NCBI RefSeq assembly: GCF_003073045.1
Contig: NC_037593.1
Coordinates: 21,822,720-21,886,719 of the forward strand
DNA length: 64,000 bases
Origin: Pomacea canaliculata
Lineage: Eukaryota > Mollusca > Gastropoda > Architaenioglossa > Ampullariidae
Reading direction: 5' to 3'
In this document: piece after piece, positions 21,977 through 36,200 of the stretch
Layout of the letters: the number at the start of each line of letters is the position of its first letter
How positions within the stretch are numbered: position 1 is the stretch's first letter
Notes under the pieces: model-generated
Database searches by the model: none
The model's input: only the letters and a program-made list of their open reading frames with translations
What the model was told of the DNA's origin: nothing
Program-made: the position numbers and the translations under genes

Positions 21977-22210
21977 GTTAGTACATCTTTACCTCAAATG
22001 GTTTTCCCCAAGTGGCGAATGGTTTAGGAAGAAAACAGCTATGAGAACAGATGACCTGGTAATAAAATAACTCAAGTGATTGATATTTCATAATGAAACA
22101 ACTCAAGAGAAAATCGTGTGGTAGGAAAATAGCTTAATTTACGTGTAGCTGAATACATAGCTGACTACAGTAAAAATCTTGACAGTAGCAGGTAACACTA
22201 CAAACAATTA

Positions 22211-23433
22211 CAGTCGAACTTCTAGAAGTCGAATCTTCAAGATGAAAAAAATTCAGGTACGGAAGGTTCGAGTTAAGGAAGTTCGTGGGAAAAGAACATT
22301 TTTTTTTTACTGTGGACTTATCTTTGTTCCCCCCCCCCCCAAAAAAAAAAAAACAAAAAAAAACAAAACAAAACAAGTCTGTTATGGACGCCTGACGACA
22401 ATTTCTCTTAATTTCTTTTAAAATAAACGAATCGATGACAGTGAGTAAAAAATGTTCATGGGTACGTCTTCGTGCCACTCGATCAACGAACGAACGTCAT
22501 TCAGCTTGGGTCGTGCCTCTTCAGGGTCGGAAGTGACGGCGATTCTTCGAAATCACTCTCATCTGATTCATCCGAATTCTCGACCAACGTTGACCTGTCG
22601 TCAATTTTCTATGACACTTTGAAGAATCTCTTTTTCTGTCGGCTGTGATGCAGCGCATATTGCATCGTCAACGTCAGCGTAGTCCTCAAATGTAACGTCT
22701 TCTGAAAAGCCCAATGCTTTCGTCGCTGCTTTCCAGTCATTAGTGAGTTGTTAACATCGTCGGTAAGCGGCTATTGCACGTCGGACGTGCTTTTGATGAA
22801 ACCGGCATTCCTGAACCAGTTCAGAATCGTTCACTGTGTGACATCTTTCCATGAAGTTGCAATATCTCGGCAACAATCCAAGAGGGAAATGAACATCACG
22901 GTTTTGTCATTGCTATCAAGCGATTGAATGATTCGTTGAAGAATTTCCCTCCTGTATTTGTGCTTCAAGTTATTAATGATCCCCCTGATCTAAAGGTTGC
23001 AATTTTGATGTAATTTTGATGTAATAGCCTTCAATGGTTTTGACAGCAATTTGGGATGTGCAGTACAGTTGGGGGCGAGTGGGCTCTGGCCCTCCGGCCA
23101 CTATGAACGTTTAATTTTAACCAAATGTTCATTTCTTGGCTTCCTTTTAAAGACACTCCGGCACCTTGCGGAGACGGAGTCGCGCTTATCGCACACGTGT
23201 TTCCTACAGCAAGGAAAATCTGGGTGCGCAGGGTCGATGGGGTAGGAGTACTCGATTTTACACTTTCCGATGTATTTTCAAATGGTTTCAAAATACTGAC
23301 TGGCTTAAAATTATTCGAGTCGTGGAAGTTTTTGGCTAGGCCGGTTCAAGCTACGGAATTTGAATATGCAACCAACCAATTGATGTTTAAAATTTGAGTT
23401 AAGGAGAAAATTCGACTTACAGAAGCTCGACTG
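22211..23433 (-). mobile_element. Tigger-type transposon with decayed antisense transposase
   Basis: The element is 1,223 bp with imperfect terminal inverted repeats (CAGTCGAACTTCTAGAAGTC and CAGTCGAGCTTCTGTAAGTC) and TA duplications (22209-22210, 23434-23435). On the minus strand, about 22980-22450, are transposase C-terminal remnants: GIINNLKHKYRREILQRIIQ, then ISLLDCCRDIATSWKDVTQ, a stop, and LNWFRNAGF, as in DDE_1/Tigger proteins. Several stops disable it. It sits in the intron of the cysteine-rich secreted gene, antisense to that gene. Confidence 0.82.
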
Positions 23434-23800
23434 TATAACTAGACTAAGGCAAACAAATCCCTTGTGCAAAACTGATGAAGCTACAGTTATGGCTAAACTG
23501 GATATGTACAAGTCTTCTTGAGCTAAAGGGGAAAAGACCGTGGGCAAAACTACTGACCTAAGACGGACAAGGACACAAAGTAGGCAAGTCTCTTTAATGA
23601 GAAGTGAACATGTTACACAATATGCAGTTCACTACCTAGAGAGAAAAACAATTACACGAAACAGACTGATCGTATTTCAAAGTGAAGAACATGCATAAAA
23701 TCAGAAAAGAAAGAAAGACAGTAACAACCAAAAAAAAGAAAAGCTGAATTAATTGGTGACCTATATAATATCTTTTTAAAATATCAATTGATTTTCACAG

Positions 23801-24058
23801 GTGGAATGTAAATATTATCCCTTGGGCACCGAACTAAACAAGCGAGGATCAGAATGTGCGAAAGTGTACATAGACCAATACAAAACCAGTGACAAGGTAC
23901 AGGAAGTAATATTCCTATGCGCATGCCCGGAGGGTCAGATGTGTCCAGCGCGCCTACGCAAAGACAACAAAGACGAAGTGGACTTGAAGGAAGATGACCA
24001 TGGTATATTTGTGATGAAATACTGCGAAAGCAATCACCAAACGGAAAACAACAAGTAA
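23801..24058 (+). CDS. Last exon of the cysteine-rich secreted protein
   Basis: A TTTTCACAG acceptor precedes GTGGAATGT, and the exon reads in phase 0 from the exon ending at 21976, encoding 85 aa to a TAA. Cysteines fall in VECKYY, SECAKV, LCACPEGQMCP and KYCESN. The CACPEGQMCP segment echoes CRCPH in the previous exon, which suggests a two-part repeated disulphide domain. The C-terminus is charged (KDNKDEVDLKEDDH) and ends ENNK. A possible poly(A) signal AATAAA lies near 24774. The protein is probably extracellular, but its function is unknown. The intron before it contains a 1.2-kb Tigger element. Confidence 0.72.
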   Translation: MECKYYPLGTELNKRGSECAKVYIDQYKTSDKVQEVIFLCACPEGQMCPARLRKDNKDEVDLKEDDHGIFVMKYCESNHQTENNK

Positions 24059-25534
24059 AGGATAACGAAAAAGCAATGATGCCACAGGATAATCAACAGA
24101 TTTTCACTGTAGGAGGGGTAGCGAAGGAAGTCAGACTGGCAAAGACAAAGATAAAAGATGTAACATTAAGTGGCACGACTCAGCAACATGACATATTACC
24201 ACAAAACAACACACATTAAGATCCAGACACGGTGTTTGTGCTACCAGCCGTAACATGACCAGTGATCATGAGAGCACAGCGCGTATGAACACCTCTCACT
24301 CTTGTTGTGTATTGTAGTCGAGCGTGAACTTCAAGTCCTTGATTTTACCCTTAAAACCAAATGTAATAATGTAGGTAATGTGGTTTAGTTAAAGATTATT
24401 CTCAGTGATAAAGTGTCTCATTATTACAACGAAGAAATGTTGCTTTGTGGTGAACTTCCTATTTGTATACCTTCACTATTTGCCAAACGTTGTCATCACA
24501 ATACTTTCCCACACTCAGATCCCTGCCTGTGGTCACACCCCACTGATCTCATCTCCTAGGTTACGACTCACTTATCCCTTTCTCGCGATTAATTCGCACT
24601 TTATGTGGAATCGACAATGTCATCTTTGTAAATATCTGTCTACATTGCTATTTCCTTCGACTTATCTTTTAAGTAATAGGGAACATCAATTTATCCAATC
24701 GGATGATGTATATTCAGCATTCCATAAACACTTTATGCACGTGCGCATAAAGATATCTTACTTCTTATGAGTTAAATAAAACCAAGAAAATATATTTGCA
24801 GTCAATGTTACAATGCAGTCTCTGAGATAATGACTGTGATTCTTTGTTTTAAATTCTTCCTATGAGAGTACAAATAATAAAACATTCGTGGACTTTATGT
24901 CTTGCAACAGAGGAAAAGGTAAAAAAAAAAATTATCAAAAAAGACAAGAAATGTGAAAATAAATACAGAGTTGTTGTTTTTTTTTCTTTAGCTTTTTTGC
25001 ACGTGCTCGGAAATGGAGCATGAACGCAAAGCCCGACGAGTACATATATACAAAGTATTCTGTACGATATACAAAAAACACAAGATTTTGTAGTGAGCAT
25101 ACAAAACACATTGCACCTCTATTTTCACAGTGGCATAAATAAAACTCAATTGCTCATCCATATGAGACATTAAACTAAAAATTTTAAGGAACGAAACCTG
25201 CAGTTGACGTTGGTCGGTGACAGTCTTGCCACTATCTCAAAGCAATTCTGGGTGGTCTGACCTACACACTGATACAGAGAAATTAAAAAATTGCCCTAAT
25301 AATGGTGATCATTAACAACAACTGAGGAAAGCAGCACTGACTATGACTTATTTAGGTTACGCTTGGCAATCAATGGGTCCTCAGGAAAGACTTGACAGAG
25401 AATTAATCATAGTAGACAAAAAAAAAAAATCCTCATACAAAACACCCCCCAAAAAGTTCGAAAGCAATAGATCTAAAACAAACAGCGACGCATATAACAG
25501 AGACTTTGCTCGTAAGGTTGTCTAAGCCAGCGGA
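24059..25534. other. 3'UTR and intergenic sequence after the secreted-protein gene
   Basis: The 3'UTR probably runs to the AATAAA near 24774. Beyond it I see only short poly-A/T runs and no gene. Confidence 0.4.
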
Positions 25535-26020
25535 TCTCAAAGTATTTTGGACAGCGAACCACTTTACTGAAGTAAAAATGTGGCGGACCACCAAGGTCTA
25601 AAATCACTCTGTACCGTGAATTTCAAAGTTAAATAAACCGCATTTGTTTCAAAACTAAATGTACTTTTGTGAGCCATGATATAGCCTTAGTTGCTGGCAT
25701 GGCATAAAATACCAAAGAACAAACTTTTGTGACAGTAGTATAGAATAAAATTACATACTTCGTAATACGTGTACACATAAAAAATAAGGAACTGCACTGG
25801 GCTACTAAGGGTAACAGGTGACGTGGTTACATGACGCAATGCTCGCGCTGTGACGTAAAGACTTGGTAAGGGAACGTTTGGTGCGAACGAGCAATTATAA
25901 CTCGTGTGAAGTAAATACTGGACTAATTAGCGTATATCTGACGATTTAAACATCACTTTGCTGTCATACGACTAAATCAGCCGCGGACCACCTGACTTAT
26001 GCGTGCGGCCCACAAGTAAG
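25535..26020 (+). mobile_element. Probable hAT-like non-autonomous element (incomplete)
   Basis: The stretch CAGCGGATCTCAAAGTATTT and GCGGACCACC near the start, and GCGGACCACCTGAC near 25983, resemble hAT-type elements whose ends read CAGTGGTTCTCAAACT...GCGGACCAC. I could not find a matching inverted terminus, so boundaries are approximate. Confidence 0.35.
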
Positions 26021-26689
26021 CAAAAAAAGAAAAAAAGTCAAAATACAAGTTTAAATAGGAATCCCGTTTATTTGCCATTCTGAGATACGTTTTCTGCATG
26101 TGTATTGCCAATTAAGCGGCCATTTTTGTTTAATAAGATGGCGGCAAAACTTTTTCGCATGGTTCTACTTAAAATAGGCAGCTCAGCTTGCGTATATATC
26201 TTGTTCGAACAACGTATGGCTCTTTTAGAAATGGCAGGGGCGAAACGACCAGCCCCTCTTGAGAAGCCAGTTGTTTGTCATGTGCTGTGATTCTACTTGT
26301 CCAACAAGAAATACCAATATATGTCTGTGTCCAGCGGATATATATATTGAATATCATAACATGATAGCTTAACGGATTTCCGAAAATTTACATCTTTATG
26401 AAGGTAACAAACTGGAAATATTTAAGACTAATAATTCCTGGGTATTGTAAACGCGCGTGTTTTCCCATTCAGTAGATCTAGCAGCTAAAGCACGAAGACG
26501 AATAATTAGCATCTTAAAATTTCTTTGGAAGTAAGGAGACACTTCTAAATTATTACATAATGTGGCCTTTTTATGATGCATTAAAAATTCTAGATCATTG
26601 TCATGTACGTGTTAACTTAAATGGGGAGGTAACAATCGCTCCAATTAGCGTCTAGGGTGGCTTGTCGACAAGCCCGAGGCCCCTCATTC

Positions 26690-27045
26690 AAGAAGAGGGG
26701 GCTGGGCGTACGTGCCCGCGTATGCGGAAGGAACTCAGAGATGTTGTAAGTGGGAGACAGCCCTAAGTGGTTACAGCATGGACGTGTATTCTTCACATCT
26801 GCCATGGCAGATCACTTCTCGGCACGACGTAAGAGTGGACGGAGCAACTGATCAGCAGTTGACGGACATGCAGGGCCATACTTTTGAGGGAAAGTCATCA
26901 GAGTGCGTGACTGTCGCCAGGCGTATTGGTCTCCACCAAACCATCATCGCTGACCCACAAATACGAGAACAGCTTAATGGTTGTTAATATATTTGCACTC
27001 GTTGTGGGTGTGAGCTTGGCTGAATAAAGAAATATTGTCATTGTC
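26690..27045 (+). mobile_element. LINE 3' end
   Basis: A CpG-rich segment with a 91-codon open frame ends in GAATAAAGAAATATTGTCATTGTCAT, a LINE-like tail with a TTGTCA short repeat. The protein is not recognised, and the CpG content differs from the sequence that follows. Probably the 3' end of an I/Nimb-type element. Confidence 0.4.
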
Positions 27046-27294
27046 ATATATTTCTTAATTGTCTGTTGATTCAATATCCCTTTGTTAATTACTTTCTAGC
27101 TGACTCTTAGTGGTTACTGTATCTCTGTGTCTTCACTTTATCTTCAGCATTAGAAATCTTTTTGTTTCTTCATGTACTACACAATAACGTAGTTCTTGTA
27201 TCATGCACTTAGTGCATGCTCTAACATTAGCATCTGAGCTATATAAATTGCACACTTTTTACTATGAATAAAAAGTTCACATTAGGCAAAATTC

Positions 27295-30200
27295 TTTATT
27301 CTGATATTTACATGACTATACAAGTATAACTAAAAATCCATCATTTTTCATCTCCGGGCATGCTACAAGTGTACAACACCTTGTATTGTTAACATCACAA
27401 TCTCTCTTGTGGCTGAAACTTACTGAGCCTTTTGGACATGAGCCCCTTTAATACTAATGCTTTTTATACTGTAGAGGGTACACTGTGAAATAAAGTGGGA
27501 TGATTTGTGGTTGTTAAACTATGTGCATGCACAATAAAGCACTAAACATCACTTGACCATAATTGTGAAAAAAATGGGAGAGAATGAAACAATTCAAGAG
27601 GTTTAAAAAGTTACGTCAGATATGTACTAACCTTTACATGTATGTGTGTATATATATATGTGGCAGCCAAAGCAAATTTGCCTATGATAATACATGGAAA
27701 TTAAAAGCCCCAGCCATTGATGTTTACCTATCTTCATACAGTCAAAAAACTTTTTTCATAGATTTTATATGCCTTATGGGCATAATCTTTAACATCCATT
27801 GCACTTACAGTTCACTGCCCTACCAGACAAAACTTCCATGAAAAAGCACTCAAAACACTTCTTTGGTTGAGATACAGTGATGTTCACATAATCAGAAAAC
27901 TTTTGGTTCAAGTGTTGCTCTTAAGCTCACTTGATTCATGGTGCAAGATTGTCTGCCAAGATGGTGGACTCTAAGCAACTATGATTAAAACTGTATATAG
28001 GCCATCAATAGTACAATGCACTCTGTTTCATCTCCTACTAAACAAGCTTTTCCATGCTCACTAGTTTTGCTTGTACACGAAGCTGGTCCAGAAAATGGAA
28101 TGATCATACTCTTGGCAATAGAAATCCAACTATCTTGCACTCCCAGTCAACAGTCATCACACTGCCTTATGCTTCTGATGACAACACACTTAAACAGATA
28201 GTATCTCCAGTTGTTTTTACATTGTGCTGCAGTTTATTTGTACACAGTGCTGCAGTTAAACAACTGACTGAGCACATTCATTAAAGCAGGTGCAGTTGTG
28301 CTCTTTTGGTTTCTACAGAAATGTAGTAAATCTGGTAAGATTGAGGGACGTTAATGACAGAAGAGACTGAGCTTAAAAAAACCTGTTATTGTAGTTGTGT
28401 TTAATAAAGTGGCAAGTGCAGTTTACTTTGTGTGAGTGAGTGCATGTGTGTGTTTTTTACAAGAACAAAGGCACATAGTCTTTGGCAGCTGAGCCAGAGA
28501 AGTGCCATTTAGCCCTGCTTTTGCAAGAAGGGACCAAATCATGCATCCTTACAGCCACAAAGGTTACCATCTTCAGTGTGCAAACATGAAATGGCTCTCT
28601 CTCTCTCAAAAAAAGCTCTCTTGATAAACCTCTTCACGCAGCATACCTACTGATTGGACGCCAAATACTCCTAGCCTGAGAACTAAACAAGGAAAAGGCC
28701 CTGTGATTGTTTAAAAAGTGAAATGAAAATGCTTTAATTCACAATATGAAAACATGCATAGCATGCTTATAAATGGACTGCACTGAACTGACTGCTCAGA
28801 GTACTTGAACCTAGGAACAACTCGTGCAGCATGAACAGCAACCTGTACACACAAATTTCCTTATACAATGTGTAGACAATGACTGCTGTCACAGTAGTAA
28901 AGCATGGTCTATAAATTATTCAGTTCTACACTCAAAAAGAAAAAAAACCCCACTAACATATACCTAACCTCGGATGAAACAAGACCAACATGAACTATAC
29001 ATAAAAAAGATACAATATTAAAAAGTTTTTTAAAACTCTGTATGCATACATTGAAATCTGATATTTTTAAATTAAAATTACTTAATTCAAAGTATAATTG
29101 CCAACACCAAAAATAGAGTGATCAAGATACTTTATAAAGGCATGTTGACCATGGGGGTATGTGACCAAACAGGAAATTTAAGAAATTTGTACCTTTATAC
29201 CACTTTCTACAGATTATTTTAGCAGCAAAAGAATTTTTAGATCAAATAGGATCACCATGCCATAAAACTACCAAGCATTCATAGTAAACCAGTAAACCAA
29301 ACTGTCTGGTGCTGATGATGGTGCCAAAGATCTGTTACCATAAACAAGATTCTACTTTGCCCAACAAATTATGAGAGAGTAAACTAATTCAAAATCCCTA
29401 GATACATGCATGCCACCAAATAACATATTTTGAGGTGCTACTATTTATAATGCGGAGTTTCCATTCATTTTTAAAACAACAATTCATTCCACGCAGACAT
29501 CTTTCGCTATTTTGCACCTGCCTATGAGAAAGTACTAAATCAGTTTTATCTTTAAATGGCTATTAATGTGTGTGAACTAGAGCTGTAAAATAAATTTTAA
29601 ATAAGTGAAAACAAGATATCTTTTTTCTTTTAGAATTTAGAAAAGTATTTGAAGAACAGGAAGATTACAATAAAACTGAATAGCTATGCATATCTAAACT
29701 GCAAAACTAACAAACCTGTTTTTAAACTGATTAATTTACAAAGTGGGCCTAACCCTAAACGGAGAAAAGCAAAACCATTAAAATGTAACACATTGCAACC
29801 AATTAAGGTATTTACTTCATAAAAATGACCACTGAAACTGACAATCAGCTGAAAGAAACAAAGGTCTCATAATGGCCACAGGGGAAAGCTTGAACCAATG
29901 TGGTACACATTTTGGCAGTGGCTTTTAGGGTCTTGCTGAGGCATTATTACAATGGGAGACTTACAAAGGCATAAGAGCAGATTTAAATTTAAATGGCATC
30001 TTTGATCTTCATAAAGTAGAATTTTTTTTAATATCATGAGACAAGAACTGCATGTGACAGCGTACTGACAATAATTCTTCCCAAAGTCTTGCGAAACAGT
30101 GTTTTGCAAAACAAAAGTCACGTAGCTCACATCCTTCTCAAGTCTCCTTACCTTATACTATGAAGAACACAAAACAAGTGATAATTTATCACTGAGGGCA

Positions 30201-33200
30201 TAAAAGAACAATAAACTGATTCCAGTCACACCTCTTTTTTACATCACCAATACATGCATTCCGAAATCTTTCGTCATTCACGCTCTTTCGTCCTTGCACA
30301 TGCGCTTAGTCCTCCCACTCCGACTAGATTTGTGACAATTTTCATAACTTTTAAATATGAAATACATACATAACATCTCAATACATCTTGCGATTATTAT
30401 CACTAAACATTTTTTAAATGAAATCTGTATTTGCAACTTTAGCCAGTAGATGATGGGGGGAAAAAAAAAAAAAAAGAAAATCAAAACAAAACAAAATAAA
30501 AGAGAACAAGGGCCCTCCTTATCTTAAATTCCCATGGGCATTAGTTTTGAATGTTAATAACATTGTTAAATGATATCCACTCATGAACTACTCTGCACCT
30601 TGTTATTTCATCCCCAGTTCTCTGCATTTCACATGAAGGTAAAATTGATTTACCCATAAATTTCCTCCACAAAGCTGTCAACCCTAATTCTCTTTCATTA
30701 CACCTGAAATGAGTCATCTTTCGTACATTCTGCACAACTTGTAGCTGACAGTTTTTGACGATATGATATATACTTATAGACTGCAAGGTAGACCTGTATG
30801 GGTCAAAAGCTGAGTAATGCATGTGCACACAGACACACATATTTTGGTTCATGGTAAGAAAGGACCTTTTACAAATGTGTTATTGTAACAATCATTTAAA
30901 AATTGTTTAAAGCCAATGATAAATCATCATTTAGTGTGACTGCTTGACATCACTTTTCATTTTATACCTTTGCTGATAAGCACAAGTAGCATTAATAAAC
31001 TAAACAAGTGTCTAAATTTTCATTTTAAAGCTCTAGGTGCTGTGTAATGAATAATAATAATAAACAAAAAGTGTTAATTTCTGGCACAATAACTAATTAT
31101 ATACAGCATAAAAATTATTATGCTTAAAAGCATATAGCCTTTACTTTTTTGGTTACTACTAACTTTAGTATGGTAACAATTCGTTGGATAGGTAGTGCGA
31201 TAAAGTAAACATTATAATAGTATTACATTTCACAATAAATGCTATTTAATACTTTTTTTTTTTTTACTATTTTATGTGCTCCACTTAGCTAGTCTGTATA
31301 CCAGAGGAATTTTTTTAATTTTTAAAGATATTGCCCTGTTTCAACTCTTCCTCTGTTCTTCAAGGAAAAAATTACAAGTATACAGTAATGGCAAAAACAA
31401 GAAATGTTAACAACACGCAGTTTTATTAAAAATCTTCTTCACTCTTCAATCAGAGCGTAATGGTCACACTCTAAATGAAAAATGAACAATAAAAGAAACA
31501 GTCCTTGTAGTATTAAGCATCTTCAGAGGTACAATTATAATATAACCATTTCCTTTCTATTCATTTCTTCAGTGTCAAATGCATTGAAGACTAAGAATCA
31601 TTATTAGTATTTGCAGAATGTTTTAACGTTCCAAGGTTTTTCACAGAAATTAGCTCACACCACTTCCTGGGTAATCAGATATTTATAGATTTTTGGCAAG
31701 CTAAAGAAATTCAAAAAATTATGAAAATATTTGTGATGAACTTTTGGTAATTATAATATTAATGGAACTTCTTTCACCATAAATGTTTCATGCCTTGATG
31801 GAATTTTATATATACCAATACTCTGTAGAATTTCAAAAATTTCATTCTCTATCTTTTCGAACTGCTTTGCTTATTGTTTACAGATAAAACTTTTGATCAA
31901 GTGAGCACACACATTTATGAGCTGGGGGAGCGGTGAGAACCCTGTGGCATGACTTTATTATCGTTCCCAAATGACCAACATGAAATATGTAGCAGTCTGT
32001 GTTAAGACAAGATATTGAGTTATTTCCATCCTTTCATTACTTTTTAAACTCTTTTGTTAATAAAGAAACAGTTAAGGCAAGTTTAATTTTCTATCTCAGA
32101 ACGACACACAGCTTCAAACTGAAAATATTCATGTATTTCCTTTCAAATCTGAGAACAGAGCGGTTCAACAACTGAAATCAACACTTGTTATTCAGCATGG
32201 TCTATATCTCTTCAGACTCACATAAAATGCAAGAAGAAAATCACATAACATCAGTAAAAGTAAATATTAAACTAAATAGATTAATTCTGGGGAAAAAAGT
32301 CAATAGGATCATGTTTAAATCAAACTACAAAGAGAAATTTCACCAAGCTGTTTGTTTGTGCACATGCACATGGCAGCAGAAATAACTTCTGTATTAATCC
32401 ACTAGTTGTTTGTTGTTGTTTTTTTGAGAGATCCAAACATGTAAAACACAGACCTTTCATCTACTGCTTCTAACTGTGGTATGAATGCTTATCTTAAGAA
32501 GAATGGCACTGCAGGCTCAGTCCAGTGTAAGTTAAACCTCACAGCAGATTCCAAAACACATTCTACAGGACTGCCTCATCCACAAAGCATAGCACCAGGA
32601 GCTGTGGTCAAAAGGGGTGACCTCTATAGACCTAACTGCAGAACCGGTAAAGGACCTCTGCCACACTGCCAGCTTTTTAGCATCAGCAAGAGGACCTAAT
32701 TGCACTGTTGTCAAATGCACAAGAGTTAACTGCTGAGTTCAAATACTCAATGTGTCATATGGCAAACTCTTGAACAGGTTTCCTAATAATATTGAAATCT
32801 GACATATGTACAAGTAAATTATCAAAGTGAACCATTTTAAACAATAGATCTTTAAGTATTTTATGCTCGGGTGCACTTCCTTCAAACGTTTTTAAAAATT
32901 TAGATAACTCCGCAACAATGAACAATGAGACTTCCTTATTATTCCATGAAAACATCCGTATTTTATAAATAGATGTTAATATGTTAACTATTAGTATCTG
33001 CTTACAAACTACAGACACAACAGCAGTTCTTTCCAAAAAGCTGTATAACAATCCAAAATAGCAACAGCTGCACAAAATAGTTCACTGTAGAACATATCTC
33101 AATATGTGTCACATTTTCTGAAAATTAAAAAGTCCCCATACATTGATAGTACAGAAGTTTCCACCACAGAGGAGTTGTGTATCACATAAAACTATTCAGG

Positions 33201-36200
33201 GAGTTTCAGTGTGATAGCAGATTACAAAGCTATTATAAAATCTTATTAATTTTTAATAGTATGATTGTGTCAATAAACGGCACTCTTTCATTGTGTTAGC
33301 ACAGATTAAAATACACAACAAAGTATTAGCATGACATGTCATGAAAAACTTAAGCATTATTCTTAGAGAAGATTGATTAAGTTTTAAGTGCCATGTGGCT
33401 TGGTTCCCAGCTATTTATAATTAACAATTCTGCATTCAATTTAGATCCATAGAGAATATGTGGATGCCAGTAAACATAAGTGTAGAGACAGCAGTAAAAG
33501 ATAAGATGTTGACAGTTAATTCTAATTTCAAAGCAAAGCTTTCCTAGGTAGAATCTGTTTACAAAGATTGGCAATACATGGAAGAGATTATGTCTTATCT
33601 CTGGTTCTTTGTGTTCAACAAACTAAGGAAAAGGGGTTGGATGGTGGTTTGTTTCTGCCTTCAAGAGAAAACTTTTAGAAAGAAATGTTTATAAACATTG
33701 TAATCCAAACTAAAAAATGAAAACATTGTAAAATTCATAGCAATAAAAATAAACATGAAAATAATCAAGAAAAACAGGAGTTAAAATAATTTCAAATGAA
33801 AAGATGATGATAAATACTACAATAGCATGGCAGCAATTGATTCTGGGTGACTCACTTTGACCAGGTTAAAACTTAGTTCAAAGAAACAAATAATTTACCT
33901 CTGATCCACACAAACATGTCTCAATACATGCCATTCATTTTGGTTTTTTTTTGTTGTTTTTTTTGGACAGACACATGGAATTAATTCTCTGTAAACAAAT
34001 GGTGGAAAGAGATTTCAATGAAGTATTTCTACTTGAGAGCAATAATAGGGAAGAAATTGCTGCATTTAAAAGCTAACCAATTTCTTAGAAAATTATTTTT
34101 CTGAAAAATCCATTTAAAAGAAAAATGTTGAAAAAATAAAGTCAAATGTTTTCTTAGTTCTCAGCCAAGATGACAACCGCACTCTTCAGTAGATTATGGT
34201 GACAGTAAAAATGTTATAACATTCATATTAAATTATCAATAAAAAAATTCTTAAAATTTTAATGCAGTAATCAGCTTCAAACTCGTGATGTTAACAGTGA
34301 TGTGTTCAGTTACAATGAGTTATATGCTTAGATCTGGAGTGTGTGCTTTGATTTCCATTCCCCCCTCCCAAGTGTACATTTTCACACTGTTAAAATAAAC
34401 CCAATGACTGATTTCAGGTAAGAACATTTTACACTCAAACTATTGTTTACAAGCAAGTTTTTAGAAATATATTTATGGCTATTTTATTACTTTTTTCTTG
34501 ATGTCTTGGGTGCAGAAAATTCCTAATATTAGGTGCCACCATCAAGTTTTTGATGCACCCCAAAACAACTGATATATGTTTGTGAACAAAGTACGTCTCA
34601 ATGTGAAAAAAAAACAACAAAAACTCCCCACTAAATCAATTTTATTTTCAACCTTTAATAGTGTTCTATAAATTTTCAGGGATGAATTTGTCAAGCAATA
34701 ACAAACTATAAAAGTGGATAGAATCAACAAATTGTTATCTTCCTGCTAGGGTGTGTCACAAGAACATGTTTTTTTCAGCACATTTCTTCTTGGTGTTTTT
34801 AGGCCATAATCCTTCTCTTATTTTAAAAACAGTTGCCATCAAGCCATGAGGGTATTACTATGGTTTTCTTTTGACTTCCACTGATTATTTTTTGTTGTGA
34901 CAGAAGACCTGTCACTAAAGACACCTATGAACAGATGAAAATTCCTCTTTATATTCATCTTCAGAGCTGATGTGAGCTATTTTAAATCATGACTTTAAAT
35001 ATTCTGCATATTTATCTTTGTACTTATATCAAGTATAATACTATGTATGCAACTGTGTTGAAAATAACAAATACAACTATGTGAGGTCATCTCTCAACCT
35101 ATTTAAAACTGAACTGTTTCAAATACAATGCATTAAAGTGCACAGCAAGATGAAGACCAACAGAAATTTATTCTGAGGTCCCCAAATGATCCATTGCAGG
35201 TCATACAACAAATGATGGCAATTATAGTCAGAGTCTACTGCAATGCATCACACTCAGCACAACTGTGGGAATCCTGGTTAATGAATTGTTACAATACTGA
35301 ACTGCTGCATCACAGCTAAAACACAGCTGGTCAGATAAACTGTAGGACACAGGCCTTGTCTGCAATTTGAAATGAATAAACATAACACTTAAAAGTACAC
35401 TTAAAAGACATAGCTTCTAAGAAGAATATTGTAAATAATTGTCTCTAAAAAATAGATGCATTACTGCTACATTTACAATTTGTTGTTGCAGCATCTTACA
35501 ATGTGCTGTATTTGGCAAGAAATGGGGGACAACATTATCGGTGATGCTTGCTGAGTCAGTTAAGAAACCATGTTTCTGCATCAGAGCTCTTACTTGTCCA
35601 TCTTGAAGAAAATTGAATTATTAACAGAATTTAAAAAATTGATCTAAGATGAATATACAGAAAAAGTACAATGGGACAAATTGGATAAAAATAGTATAAA
35701 ACCAGCTAGCAGCCAGGAGGTGCACTGTTTTATGTTGCTTATCAAGAATATTTCATTCCTTTAGTTGATATATGTTTGTAATCTTACTTCTCTGACATTT
35801 GTTGGTACAAGGATCTTGAACACTACACAGACAAAAACATGCAGTTCCTCATAAATATGTAGTACAGTCATGTAAAAATAATTTATAAGAATTGTGAGAG
35901 TTGTTTACATTCAGATTTTGAATACAGAAATAAAGGTAGAAGAAATCCTCAAAAGTTTTAATTTGGTATACTTTCTGAAAAGAACCAAACAATAATAAAA
36001 CTAATTGGCTAGTAAGATTGCTCAGACATCTCTATGATGCATGTGTGTGTTGGCAGACAATTTAATGGAGAAAGCAATCATTAGGAGTCCTGATCAATAG
36101 CTGAAAAAGTCGTAATTTACCATCTACCATCTACAGGAACAACATCAACAATAAAAAGTAAATCCTATATTTTATGGAGTTTTAAGCATGACTATAAGTC

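Noticed and set aside
24849..25170. Overlapping minus-strand open frames with hydrophobic stretches
   Set aside because: Driven by poly-A/T runs; no start context or splice support.
26105..26290. A 61-codon open frame with a KMAAKLF start
   Set aside because: Short, in repeat-flanked sequence, with no homology that I recognise.
30541..30852. A 103-codon minus-strand open frame in the AT-rich tract
   Set aside because: No domain or signal peptide, and codon content looks random; probably chance within UTR or intergenic sequence.
32481..32699. A 72-codon plus-strand open frame
   Set aside because: Antisense to the proposed 3'UTR, no recognisable motif and no splice or start context.
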